A DNA stretch of 64,000 bases. It comes from Thalassia testudinum (taxonomy: Eukaryota; Streptophyta; Magnoliopsida; Alismatales; Hydrocharitaceae). A model generated the notes under the pieces. That model did not search any database, had not been told where the DNA came from, and worked only from the letters and a program-made list of their open reading frames with translations. This document shows positions 32,171-64,000 of the stretch, piece by piece (position 1 is the first letter of the stretch; every line of letters starts with the position of its first letter). Made by a program: the position numbers and the translations under genes. The stretch covers positions 79,663,501 to 79,727,500 of the forward strand of contig JAZHRO010000013.1 in NCBI GenBank assembly GCA_037157565.1, in the 5' to 3' direction.

Positions 32171-34295
32171 GTGACCGGAGATGGTTTGTTGGGTGTTGTA
32201 GTTGTCGGCCAAGTCAGCAAGGAGTAGTGGAATTAAGTGAGTTTTGGTGGAATTGGATCACAGGATTAGGGAATCAGGCCCATATTCTAGCACCCACTAC
32301 TTTCGGGATTGGGCCTCGCAAATGGGGAATTGTGGCCCAATTCCCCGACCAAACAACCTGGCCACTAGGTCGTGGGCCCACCTGCCAACCCAGTAATGGA
32401 CCGAGATTAGGTTTTAGCTCGGGCCGAGCCGTTGTTTGCCCGATTATGAGATGGGTGGGCCAGGCAAGACTTCCTTCGACTCAGCCAGTAGTTTCAAAAG
32501 TTAAAATTATATATATATATATATATTCTTTAATAACAAAAACCCATGTAACCTAACATCAAGTCATCCAAAACCCTCCCACCTAATAATATATGCATTG
32601 ACTCATGTGATCATTTATCTATCGATGACTAAATTAACCTTTTTTTTTTTTTATTCTCCTGAGACTTTATTTTAGGAAATTTTAGACCCAAGGGACAGCT
32701 AGGCCCGAGTCTGGGTCAGGCCTGGACTGGGCATTATGGCCCGCGAACCAACCTGTCTTGGGCCTGTGTAGGGCCCGTGACACAGCCTAACCCAGTGCAT
32801 GAGCGGCTCTAATTAGGAATATGGTGTACTAAGTGGCTAACTATAATAATTATCTTCATTCACCCAAAATAATATCGCTCATGATAGAGAGTTCTCCGAA
32901 TCCAAAGGCACTCTGAAGAATTAAGTATGCAAGTGGCAAAGAAATCAAAAACACAGAGAAGGATGAAACTCTCAATGACATCTCCACCTTTCAATTGACG
33001 GGATGTGGTGCACTCGAAAGTTTCAAAACTCGGCATACGGTGTTCGTGAGGAGACCCTTGATTAAGTAGTATACCATGTGCATGGGAGTAGTCAAGGGTT
33101 ACTGGCCAAGCTTTTTTTTATTATTCAAATATTTCAATATATATTCATAAAAATCTTATGTACAACTTGCACAATTTATATTTGAATTCAACATACATAT
33201 ATGAATATATGGTGGTAATTAAAATGGTAAGTTTTTGCATTATACGTGGGAATAAACTTTAGCCTTACGAGGGTGGGAATTGCCACGGAAGAATAAAAAA
33301 CGAAATCTCCACGTGGTAAGTAATTTGTTGTAGTTGATTTTTTTTTTTTTTAAATCTAAAAGATGGCGAATGCAACTAAAAGATTGTAGGTAGCGTGTAA
33401 TGTAGCACGCAAGTAACAATTAATCTCTAGCCATCCCTTAGAAACAAAAATGCTAATAAGTTAAAAATCTAAATTAGCACCTCTGAAACTAACGCATGCA
33501 TGTCAAATAGTTACTCTCTAGCTATGAGGGGGTAAAAATGAAGGTGGTAAAATAAACTAAAAAAAGAAAATTGGGAATGGTGTGAGTGACGAGGTAAATA
33601 GGATGCGATCAGAACATAAAAAGAAGAAACAAGCCACTTGGCTCAGTTTGAAGGCTTAAAATAAATTAAAAAAAAAAAAAAAAAAAGAAACCTGGTTTTG
33701 ATTAGCCCTTGCAGTGATTGGTCGACCTAGTAATCCGAGTAAAAGGTCAACTGCACAACCCGACCAACTATTGCTCCTAGTAGCCATACTCAGATCACTC
33801 AGGTGGGCTGAGAGGGATTACTCGGTCGAGGAATAAGATGAGACCTAGGGAGAGAGAACAGGACATACCTCTTTTATCACTCAATAGTTTCCTTTATCAG
33901 TAGGACAGTCTGTCTCAACCAGTGATAAGTATCTAAAGGCGAGTCCCATGCACCAGACAATCAATTCCGAGTCTCTAAGATTGCACTCTTATTTTTTTGG
34001 ATCATGTGAAAATCCTTCCTTCACTTGCTCTATCAACTTTGAACCCCTCTCCCTCGCTTTCATGCATCACTGTTGCACTTCCTTTCCTTATCGTGCCTAT
34101 CTATCTAGTGTCTTAAAATACTTCCACATTTCTTTATATGCTATCCTTTATAAATCATGGGCTACTTGTTTCACTCAACAAATATTAGTAGCTTTACGAA
34201 AGCCAAGTCTTCAACTATCTAGTAGAAAGACATAAATTCATTTTTAGATGAAGGGAAATAACAATATCCATATTTAATAATTTTCCTTATGTTAG
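32171..34295. other. Intergenic AT-rich sequence
   Basis: No gene seen. It has an (AT)n run at about 32507-32525, a T run near 32640-32651, and A runs near 33669-33686. Confidence 0.5.
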
Positions 34296-36140
34296 TGTTG
34301 AGGGAAATATGTAGTGGTTTAATTTTATATAGTGGAGTGGAACTTTTAGTAGTGTGTGATGGTCTATAAATAGGCGTATATCCCTTACCTATTCTTTTGA
34401 GAAGAAATAAATAGAAACACACCTATAGGGATACTTCTCTCATAATTTTCTCCCCGTTCTTCATAAGTGAAGTTTCCACATAAATCCAAACATTATTTGA
34501 TTGTTTATTGCCTTGATTATTGCCTCCACATTAGTTAGATCTGTCAGCTTGATATCAAAACAAGTCGATTCCTGGATTATCATTTTTCGTTCTTAAGATT
34601 ATTACATTATCTCTCTTGTTCTTAGAAATTTTATTCGCTCCATGATCGAGAGCATGTGAGAATCATAGGCAGTCACAACGAGCAGTGGCAATGGAGATAA
34701 CAGCCATGCAAGGATCTCAAGTGAGATCTCGTGTGGTCGTTGCTAATGGTGAGCTCTATGAGTTTGCAGCGCTCTACTACTGTAGATCAAAGAGGGTGGT
34801 GGCACTAAGTGTGGCGATGCTCTTTTGAAGAAAAAGCAACAAGGATACTCGACGATGATGGCGCTCAAGTTGTGCGAGGGCTACAGTAACCCAATCTTGG
34901 CGAGAGATCGCGCGAGAGGTGACACATGTGGTCACAAAGAAGATGATGACTCAACAAGGAGGCGATGGCGGTGCTACTAGGGCTCACGCAAGATAAAGTG
35001 GCGATGTGCATGGAGGCGGTGTGATCTGCCTGACCACCACAATGGTGACACACGAGGGGGCAAGGTCAAGATCAGGTGCTAGCGAGGTTGAGAGCTTGGG
35101 AGCAAAGTGCATCGTCACTTCAATGCTGCTGCGGGTGTTGTCTTCGTGAGGAAGAAGCAATGCTCAGCGATGGAATAAGCGACGTCAACAGTAGGGTTCC
35201 TCTTTGTTTTTGCCCTCTTCCTTTAGTTCTATCATACTTTATGCCTAGTCTCATTTATAAAAAACAAAAGAGAAATGACGCAAAAAAAAAAGGTAGAGAA
35301 AAGAGATAAAAAAGAGATAAAAAAATCAAAATAAAAAAATGTTGAGATCATGTTTATTAGAAGAGGTGGAGAGGCACTTCTCTAATTTTATTTTCTCATT
35401 GTTATTTTTCTTCTCCCATATGAGTATGAGAGAAAAGGAGTATGGAAACCCATTATAGTCACTCCCGTTTAGGAGTCCCTTTGTTGTAATCCTAAGCACG
35501 ATGGGTGATATTGGATACCACTATGGATTCTTTGAAGTAGTTGATCCTCACATGAAAAGCTAAATTTTGGGAGATCCAGAGTTTTGAGGTCTCGAGATAG
35601 GGAGATCCATTTTCAAAATCCTCAAAGGAAAGGCTCAATTGATTTTTATGTGAGAGATACAGCTTCAAGGTCTTCAAAGGAAAATCCATTTCATGGATAT
35701 TGAATGTAAAGTCACCAACACCAGGTCTCCAGAGAAGAGTCCTCTTTTTAGAGTCAGCTACAGTTTGTCCAATAGCTCTAACCAATGTTCCCGCCTACAA
35801 GCAGGAATCAGTCCAAAGGTTGTATTCTGTTGTGTAGAGTGAGTTTCTTTGTTTTACAAGCTGAACATTCCATGATCCAACTTAAAGGAGACTGTTGAGA
35901 GAAATGTGTAGTGATTTAATCCCACATAATGGAATGGAACTTTTGTTAGTGTGCGATGGCTTATAAATAGGTGTGTATCTTCCACATATTCTTTTGAGAA
36001 GAAATAAATAGAAACACGTCCATAGAAGTACTTCTCATGTAATTTTCTTCATGTTCTTCATGAGTGAGATTTCCATGTAAATCCAAACTTATTTAATTGT
36101 TTATTACTTTGATTATTACTTCAGCATTATTTAGATTTAG
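34296..36140 (+). mobile_element. Small non-autonomous LTR element
   Basis: Two direct repeats of about 250 bp, 34296-34546 and 35893-36140. Both start tgttgag and share a TATA (tataaatagg) and the downstream agaagaaataaatagaaacac. A PBS-like tgatatcaaaac follows the first (34549-34563) and a purine-rich acttaaaggaga precedes the second. The 1.35-kb interior has no protease, RT or integrase. It looks like a copia-derived TRIM/LARD. The end of the right repeat is eroded and I could not confirm a target duplication. Confidence 0.65.
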
Positions 36141-36398
36141 AAAAAATAAGTTAAGTTTTATCAAGGAAAGAGGAGAACTTGAGCAATATCAGCAATATCT
36201 TGATATATGAAGAAGTATGCTCCCTAACTTTGCATTTGAAGCAAGACTATAGAATATCATGAACAGGATAACCTCCATGTTGAGTGAGGTTTAGTAATCT
36301 CCAATGCAAATATGATGTTGTAGATATCTATCAATATTCTTGACTTGTCAAGGGAGCTAATCATATGGCTGCTTAGTCAATCGGCATCACTTGCATTA

Positions 36399-57969
<21,571 letters not shown>

Positions 57970-58028
57970 TCGCTCGCAGTCGCAGCTGCTGTTTTAGCTG
58001 CGCTGGCCTTTTGGCTCCCGTAAATCAT

Positions 58029-60623
58029 CGGGTGGAGAGAGGTGGTCGTGGAGAAAGAAGATAGAGCCGCACGAACAAACGAACGAACGGATGGATTTCG
58101 AACCCTTTATCGGGTGAGCTCCGAAACCGATTATGCATCCAAAGATCTCATCCAACGAAATTAACAGCCACTTCCTCCTCAATTTATTTAAAATTAGATA
58201 AGAAATTAATTTATTATATTTTGATTTATTTTTATATAAATTTTGATATGATTTTAATTTTGATTAATATCATCTTTGAATTAATATTATCTAACTTTAA
58301 TCTATATTTATCTGTATAAATATTTATGAGACACATACTGTAAAATATACTATTTACAAACTCTCTTTTGTTTAGAAAATACATATTATTTCCTTCAAAA
58401 ATTTTCGATCGTTGCAGATGTGAAATTGAAAGGGATATGAGATATGTACGGTTTACGTTGAAGAACATATATTTATTTATCTGAATCATACTTAAATAGT
58501 ATTAATTTTATGATAATAAGGACATAAATACATTTGATTAGTTCATATCATATATATTTATATCTAAGTCAGATTGCATACATTATGATCTATTTATGTA
58601 TTAATGAGCTTATATATATTTGGTTTAGAATAGTGATTTATGCTTATTCTACTAGTTAAGTTTTGGATAGAAAGTAGAGATAAGAGTCATAATCGATCAA
58701 GAGCAATATTGAAGTCAGAAATGGAGTTGAAACCTGTAAAACTATAATTTTCATGCCAAACTCTAACCCTAGCCTCTAATATCATATAGTCTACATCTAA
58801 GTTGATCATCTACCATAAAAATCTACTTGTAATATTGTCTAATATTATTTAAATTCAAATCAATCAAGTTTTTAATCAATTCCATCATTTACTCGATTGA
58901 TTTTTTATTCCTAAAATCATGTAATATGAATATGCCACCATTTCCACCTAATTTTGTTCACACCTTCACCATTATAGAAGCAAATGGCCTTCATCCCATC
59001 ATATTACATATCTACCTTCGATTCTAGAAAGTATACTTTTCAAATTTCATATTCCTACTTTCTAAAATATTTTAGGAATTCTAATCATGATTGAAGTTTT
59101 AATCCTACTTTCCTTAATTATGACCTAACTTCCTAGCCAAGCCACCTTATGGTCAGCCAACACCCTCTATATAAACCCCCATACAAGTCTATGTGGCCCC
59201 CCGTAGGCCCCCTTGGGCCAACCTTACCTCCCTTGTCTCCATTCCCTACAATCAACACTAACTAAAACCCTAATCCTCTATAATTTCCCAATGCCCACTA
59301 TCATTCTTCACTAGCCAAGGCCATCCACCACCACTATCATACAACCTTGAACAACCACCTTGAAGCTTTCCTTTAGCCTTAGACATCCCCTTTTCCATAC
59401 TGCAACCATCCACAACCTCCACGCCAACATCAAAAGGAAGATCAACTTGCAAGGACATCTATGAGGAGGATTCAGGGCGGAATTGCAAGGACTCGCAGGA
59501 TGTGGACCATTGTGAGAAGATTACACATAGAGTCTCGCATCACCATCTACATGGAGAATAGTCAGGAACATCTCGAAAGGTTCACAAGTTCTATCTATTC
59601 TTATTATTCTCTTATATTTTATAGAACTCTTGATTTGTGCAATTTAATGAATATGTTTTATTCCTTTAAGATTATACGCTTTATTTCTATATTCATGAGT
59701 AGCTAAATTCTTTCACTTCTGAGTTAGGGTATAGGATCGAAATATGTTTTAATCATAGCAAGTTAATTACATCTAAGTCTTAGTTGCATTATACCCTTAA
59801 CAGATTCGTGTGGGATATAACAAGCCTAGGGGAAGTAGTCATCCATAGTTAATCCATTAAATTATCATTTTTATATTGATTCTATTTTTCGAAACCCTAC
59901 GCGTATTCTCGCATTGATTGACACTTGTTTCACATACTTTCGCACTTTTGAGTTCACATAGATTTTGTAGTCTATTTTGAAGAATTCTTATAGTAGTTTA
60001 TAATGGTCCTAAATTTTTGAAAGTTTATCAATAGTTAGGTCTTGAAGTAAGGAAATATTATTCCAAATTTCATAGCAAAATTCGTTGTATAAAAAAAGAT
60101 AAAATTCGTGCATTGTAAGAGGGCCATACTGAAAACAGAACTTGAAAATTCTGACTTGTTAGATATTTAGCGAAATAATTACAACTCCAAATTACGTTAA
60201 ATCAGTGGCATTACTTTCCTTACTAAGTCTAATTTTTGAGATAAAATCTCCATATTTTTTTGAGGTCAATAAGATTAAACTAGAGTCATGACAAACAAGT
60301 GAGGTCAAAATAGTTCTTCTGCCCTACTTTCCAAATAAAATCCCACAAATTTGCAAAAATAATTCTAAAAATTCTGAAAAAAATTTTGAACTTGTCTAAT
60401 TGATCAAAAAACACAACCACATAATCTCTTTGTGAATTCTACCTGACTTGCAGTATTTGCAATATAATTAAGTCGATTTTTAAATTATGATGTGCTATTT
60501 TTTGATTTGAGCTCAACAAGTAGTACATGCCCTTGTAGTAATATTTCAGTCCCTTTATCTCACCTAATTTGATCTTCTCCATGCCTCTCTGTCTCACCCA
60601 CCCCACTACACATGCTCCTCATC
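58029..60623. other. Kinase promoter side and intergenic DNA
   Basis: 58029-58180 is moderately GC-rich and should hold the kinase promoter; I see no clear TATA. The rest is AT-rich. A tatataaacccc sequence at about 59168 on the plus strand, followed by a C-rich leader-like stretch, resembles an LTR promoter, but I could not define termini. Confidence 0.45.
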
Positions 60624-60654
60624 TGTTAAGACACGTGCTGTTAGAGCCTTTTAA

Positions 60655-61524
60655 GATATCTGGTCAGACGTTTGGACACATTCTCAGATGTCTGGAAATC
60701 AAAATTTTTGGGTACGAGCTCGCGTCTGCACGTGGGCTGCGTGCAGACAGTACCCTCTCATTTTTCCTCCTTCTCTCCCCCCGCCTCCAAGCAAACCCTA
60801 ACCCCAACCTTATAAAACCCCCTCCTCCTCTCTCGTTCTCCTCACTTCTCAGCCACCAGCCACCTTCCTCTCTTCTTCCCCAGAGCAAGCAAGAGTGCGA
60901 GAGCGGTGTAGAGGAGCGACGTGAGAAGGAGAGGAGGAGGTGAGCTCGGGAGCTCGCATGGGAGCTCACCGGTGAGAGCACGGCCGGAGCGGCACGTGCG
61001 CGAGGAGTGCGTCGGGGGAGTCCTCCCCGATGCTGCTGCAACCGGAGCTACAGGCGAGGAGGGGCGAGACGTGGCCACGCGCGGCGCGAGAGAGCGGAAG
61101 CAGGTTCTGGTTATGGGTTTTTCCTAGAATCAGACGTTTGGAGTGACATCCAGACGACGATGCGGACATCTGGAGGTGGTTCCAAACGTCTGAGGAGAGG
61201 GCTTCGCGAAGGTACGTCCTCTTTGTGGATACGGCCATGCAGGTTGCTCCGCTGATACCCTGTTGCATGCCCTTTTGAGAAGATTGCGTGGTTTCATGCA
61301 GGATTCGCTTAGAGAAGACACAGGACACGCCCTCCCACACATTTCAAACGTTTGGGCAACGTACCAAATGATGGAAAGCATTTCCAGATGTCCGGAGAGG
61401 TGGTCGGACGTCTGGAACTGGGTCTAGATGGTCCAGAAGAGTTCCTGGACATCTGAGGATTGGTGCGGAGCTTGAGGTATGATACTGGACACTTTTAAGA
61501 TGTCTGGAAGTTGTTCTAAACGTT
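60655..61524. repeat. Palindrome arrays in right LTR G2
   Basis: Registers mirror the other G copies: 60655/60667/60687 (12-20); 61133/61153/61165/61185 (20-12-20); 61347, 61367, 61387, 61407, 61427, 61448 (20-20-20-20-21); 61499/61519 (20). Most centres are decayed (GACGTT, GATGTC, GACATC). Confidence 0.85.
60811..60817 (+). promoter_or_regulatory. TATA box of right LTR G2
   Basis: TATAAAA followed by CCCC, between the upstream and downstream palindrome groups. Confidence 0.55.
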
Positions 61525-62273
61525 TGATTTGAGACAGAAACCCTATTTTTGACCCGTTTAGGATCCGTTTGAGTTCCGTTTTAAGTAAATAAGATACCGA
61601 TGTGCTCCTTGTGAGTTCCTCTACTTGTTAGAAGGCTTTCCATACTGTTCTGATAGTTCCCTTGTGATTGTTCCTTGTGATAGGACTTCGTTCCGTTGCG
61701 GGTTCGAGGCTTGCTGAGGCATGTGAGCTTGCCGTTCAAGCTCCCAATACTCTTGGGTTTACTGGTAGAGTGGCTTCCCCTAATTTAATTATAACTTAAA
61801 TGCATGTGTGGAATGAATGATTAGAACCTAGGATATGGCATGAATCCTAGGACGAGAAACACTTGAAATGTCTGTATTGGATGATTGAATTGCAGTCTTG
61901 AATGAGTAGATAGAATGATAATAATTGTCTGTAAATGAATAATAGCTGCCTGTGAAATATAAAGTACTTGTGCTAGCTAACTATTGCATGTAAATTTCCT
62001 GTTGCATTTGTTAAATGACCTAATACGAGTTGCATGTGTATAAATTGAGAATGGTAATGTGAATGCTGGAAATACAAGCTACCTGTGTATAACCTGTGTA
62101 TGGAAATGAGAACGATAGCAATACAAGCTGCTTATGTATAACCTGAGAATGGAAATAGAAATGATGAAACCTGGTATGGCATGGCATGAGGAATATGAAC
62201 ATGAACCCTACAGGGAATTAGGAGTAGAGCTCCTAGAAATAAATGGAATGGATGTGGAAATGTGAGTAGGGAA

Positions 62274-63961
62274 TGAAGCTTTTCCCTACCAGGAGGGGTG
62301 ACGTAATAAATGCGGAAATAAATATAAACAATATCACAGAATAGACAACCACACAAATACACAGATTTTTAGGTGGAAACCCAAACCGGGTGAAAACCAC
62401 CACCTAACCCTCTCGAGTTAGGATTTTTCGATCAACCTAGTTGATCAAATCCACTAACCGAATCACTTTAAAACGAGGGTGATTCAACCTCAGTACAACC
62501 ACGCTACAAGTACGAGAGTAGCGTTCCTCAACCCCTTCTCTCCACGAGAAGGATTTTGTCCCACGAAGGAGACGGGAATTCGCAAAGCGAATACCCAACT
62601 AAATAACAAAGATAAAATAAACAACAAGTCCTATAGAGCCAACAAAGTAATTATGAACCTAGCTTCTATAGGAATTAGGAAACTCCCCTTTGCAAGGAGT
62701 GCGTCGAGTTGATGACGTGGTGCGTGAGCCACGCGACGGCGCAACTTCGCTCTCATGAACAACGGCGGGAGAGTGGGTGTGCAAAGTTTGATGCTCTCTA
62801 GAGAATGGAACTAGAGCTTGGAGAGCAAGGGCTTCTCTTGGACACAAAAGAGTGGAACTAAGTTGCTTAGGTGTGTCTCTTGTTTCTCTTAATGTGTATC
62901 TTGTGTATCTAGGTGTGTAAAGGCTCCCCTCTATTTATAGAGGCCTTAGGAAGGCTTTGGAAGGCTTAGAAAAGCTTCCATAGCCGTTGGGTACAAAGCC
63001 CAAGTGAATTAGCCCGAAATCAGGAACAATCATTGCTCTGACAGACTTATCAGACGTCTAATTATAGCATCAGACGTCTGGAAGTTCACTTTAGGACGTC
63101 TGATTTTGGGCGGGTCTCTTCCTGACTTGAATCAGATCTAAACAGGGTTCTAGTGCAAGTCCATCAGACGACATATAGGACGTCTGACACTATGTCTGGA
63201 CGTCTGGAAACCTACTTTTACTGTAGGAATGGATTTTCCAAACGTTGCAACGGCTAGAAAATCTCTGAGAAGAGATTTTGGGTCAGCCGAGGTAAAACGG
63301 TCAATTATCAGACGTCTGGACAGTCCTATGGACGTCTGATAAGGCTCTAACGGTCATATTCTTGAGTGTATGCTAAGCAGCCAACGGTCCACTAATTGGA
63401 CGTCTGGCAAATCCATCAGACGTCTCCTAAGACGTCTGGTCTAAGGTCTGGACGTCTGATTTCATCAGACAAAACTAGCTATGTCCAGCCTAACAGTTAT
63501 CAGACGTCTTAAAAAACTTTATCAGACGTCTGATTTGAGAATTAGACGTCTGGAAGTGCTGTTTGAACCCTATATTGGTTTTATAAGTGTTCTACAGAAA
63601 ACCTAAGTATCCTAGGGTTGTGCAGGTGTTCCTAGGACTACTTTTAGGGTACTTTGAGGCTCTTTAACATGAAATATCTAAGGAAATAAAGAGCAACAAA
63701 TGAAACGAAAAATACAACAAGTACAAAAGAAGGAAATCTATCCTATTCTTCATTTCCTTCCATCTTTAATATATCGCTCCTCGTGAATCTCTTCTGTTTT
63801 CCATCAAGCTCGTCCAATCCATCCTGGATGCGAGCTCAAACTCCGTCTAATCACATATCCATTTACGATTGACCTGAAATCTAGGACTCAAAGCGCAAAT
63901 ATTAAATGACACGTGTTTTGTTATCATCAAAACAAATGATAGTGGTGCTCTAGCACCAACA
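62274..63961 (-). mobile_element. Solo LTR, family H (copy 2)
   Basis: 1688-bp TG...CA unit with exact target duplication gggaa (62269-62273 and 63962-63966), inserted in LTR G2. Similar to 391-2124 throughout. TATA on the minus strand at 62932-62939. Confidence 0.9.
63053..63550. repeat. Palindrome array in solo LTR H copy 2
   Basis: Fourteen GACGTC hexamers: 63053, 63073, 63095, 63179, 63199, 63312, 63332, 63399, 63419, 63431, 63451, 63503, 63525 and 63545. A mutated site at 63167 lies 12 bp before 63179. Steps of 20, 12 and 22 bp match copy 1. One site of the 20-22-20 group at the far end has been lost by deletion. Confidence 0.9.
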
Positions 63962-64000
63962 GGGAAGTGAGCTGGCCCTTGAGTACGGAGTACCAAGGAG

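Larger units (their letters stand above)
60624..64000 (+). mobile_element. Tekay-like LTR G2, right copy, split by solo LTR H
   Basis: Starts about 60624 (tgttaagaca) and runs off the right edge. It is closest to the LTR at 8596-11229 in reverse complement: 63962-64000 matches 9671-9709. TATAAAA at 60811-60817 on the plus strand, with a pyrimidine-rich leader after it. Interrupted at 62274-63961. Confidence 0.8.

Overview
The window looks like nuclear DNA of a flowering plant, possibly a monocot; I cannot name the species. Two host genes are supported. Both are intron-containing relatives of chloroplast proteins. Almost everything else is nested LTR retrotransposons plus remnants of a CACTA transposon. 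No rRNA, true tRNA gene, CRISPR array or prokaryotic operon is visible.

Layout. 1-6448: end of a + strand Athila-like Ty3/gypsy element (internal sequence, then a 3' LTR at 2702-4485). Its internal part is split by a 1.7 kb solo LTR (391-2124). It faces the 5' LTR (4753-6448) of a second, minus-strand Athila-like element. 6449-11640: CACTA/En-Spm remnant (transposase fragment, GC-rich 109-bp tandem repeat, subterminal-like repeats) split by a solo LTR (8596-11229). 12870-17084: a short PsbQ-like gene and a tandem, broken copy of its promoter and first exon. 18066-32170: one large degenerate minus-strand Athila-like element whose pol is interrupted by a 2.8 kb solo LTR with an exact 5-bp target duplication. 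34296-36140: small non-autonomous LTR element. 36401-57969: a nine-exon minus-strand FGGY sugar kinase (D-ribulose kinase / XK1 type), reading frame intact over 487 codons. Its 14-kb fifth intron holds a copia-like non-autonomous element that was itself split by a Tekay/Del-type chromovirus. Its second intron holds a solo LTR and another small LTR pair. 60624-64000: a further Tekay-like LTR, split by a second copy of the 1.7 kb solo LTR.

The most unusual signal is not a gene. Two LTR families that otherwise look unrelated carry many copies of the palindrome CAGACGTCTG, set in a strict register: 20 bp steps, joined by 12-bp or 22-bp steps. Even mutated copies keep the register. A third LTR family carries an analogous palindrome with a CCGG centre in a 19-22-19 arrangement. 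The 12-bp step equals the centre spacing of the as-1 enhancer of plant viruses, which binds TGA-type bZIP factors.

The two host genes have no evident functional link beyond a chloroplast theme. All coordinates come from reading the sequence by eye. Exon borders rest on frame continuity and GT/AG sites, not on transcripts.
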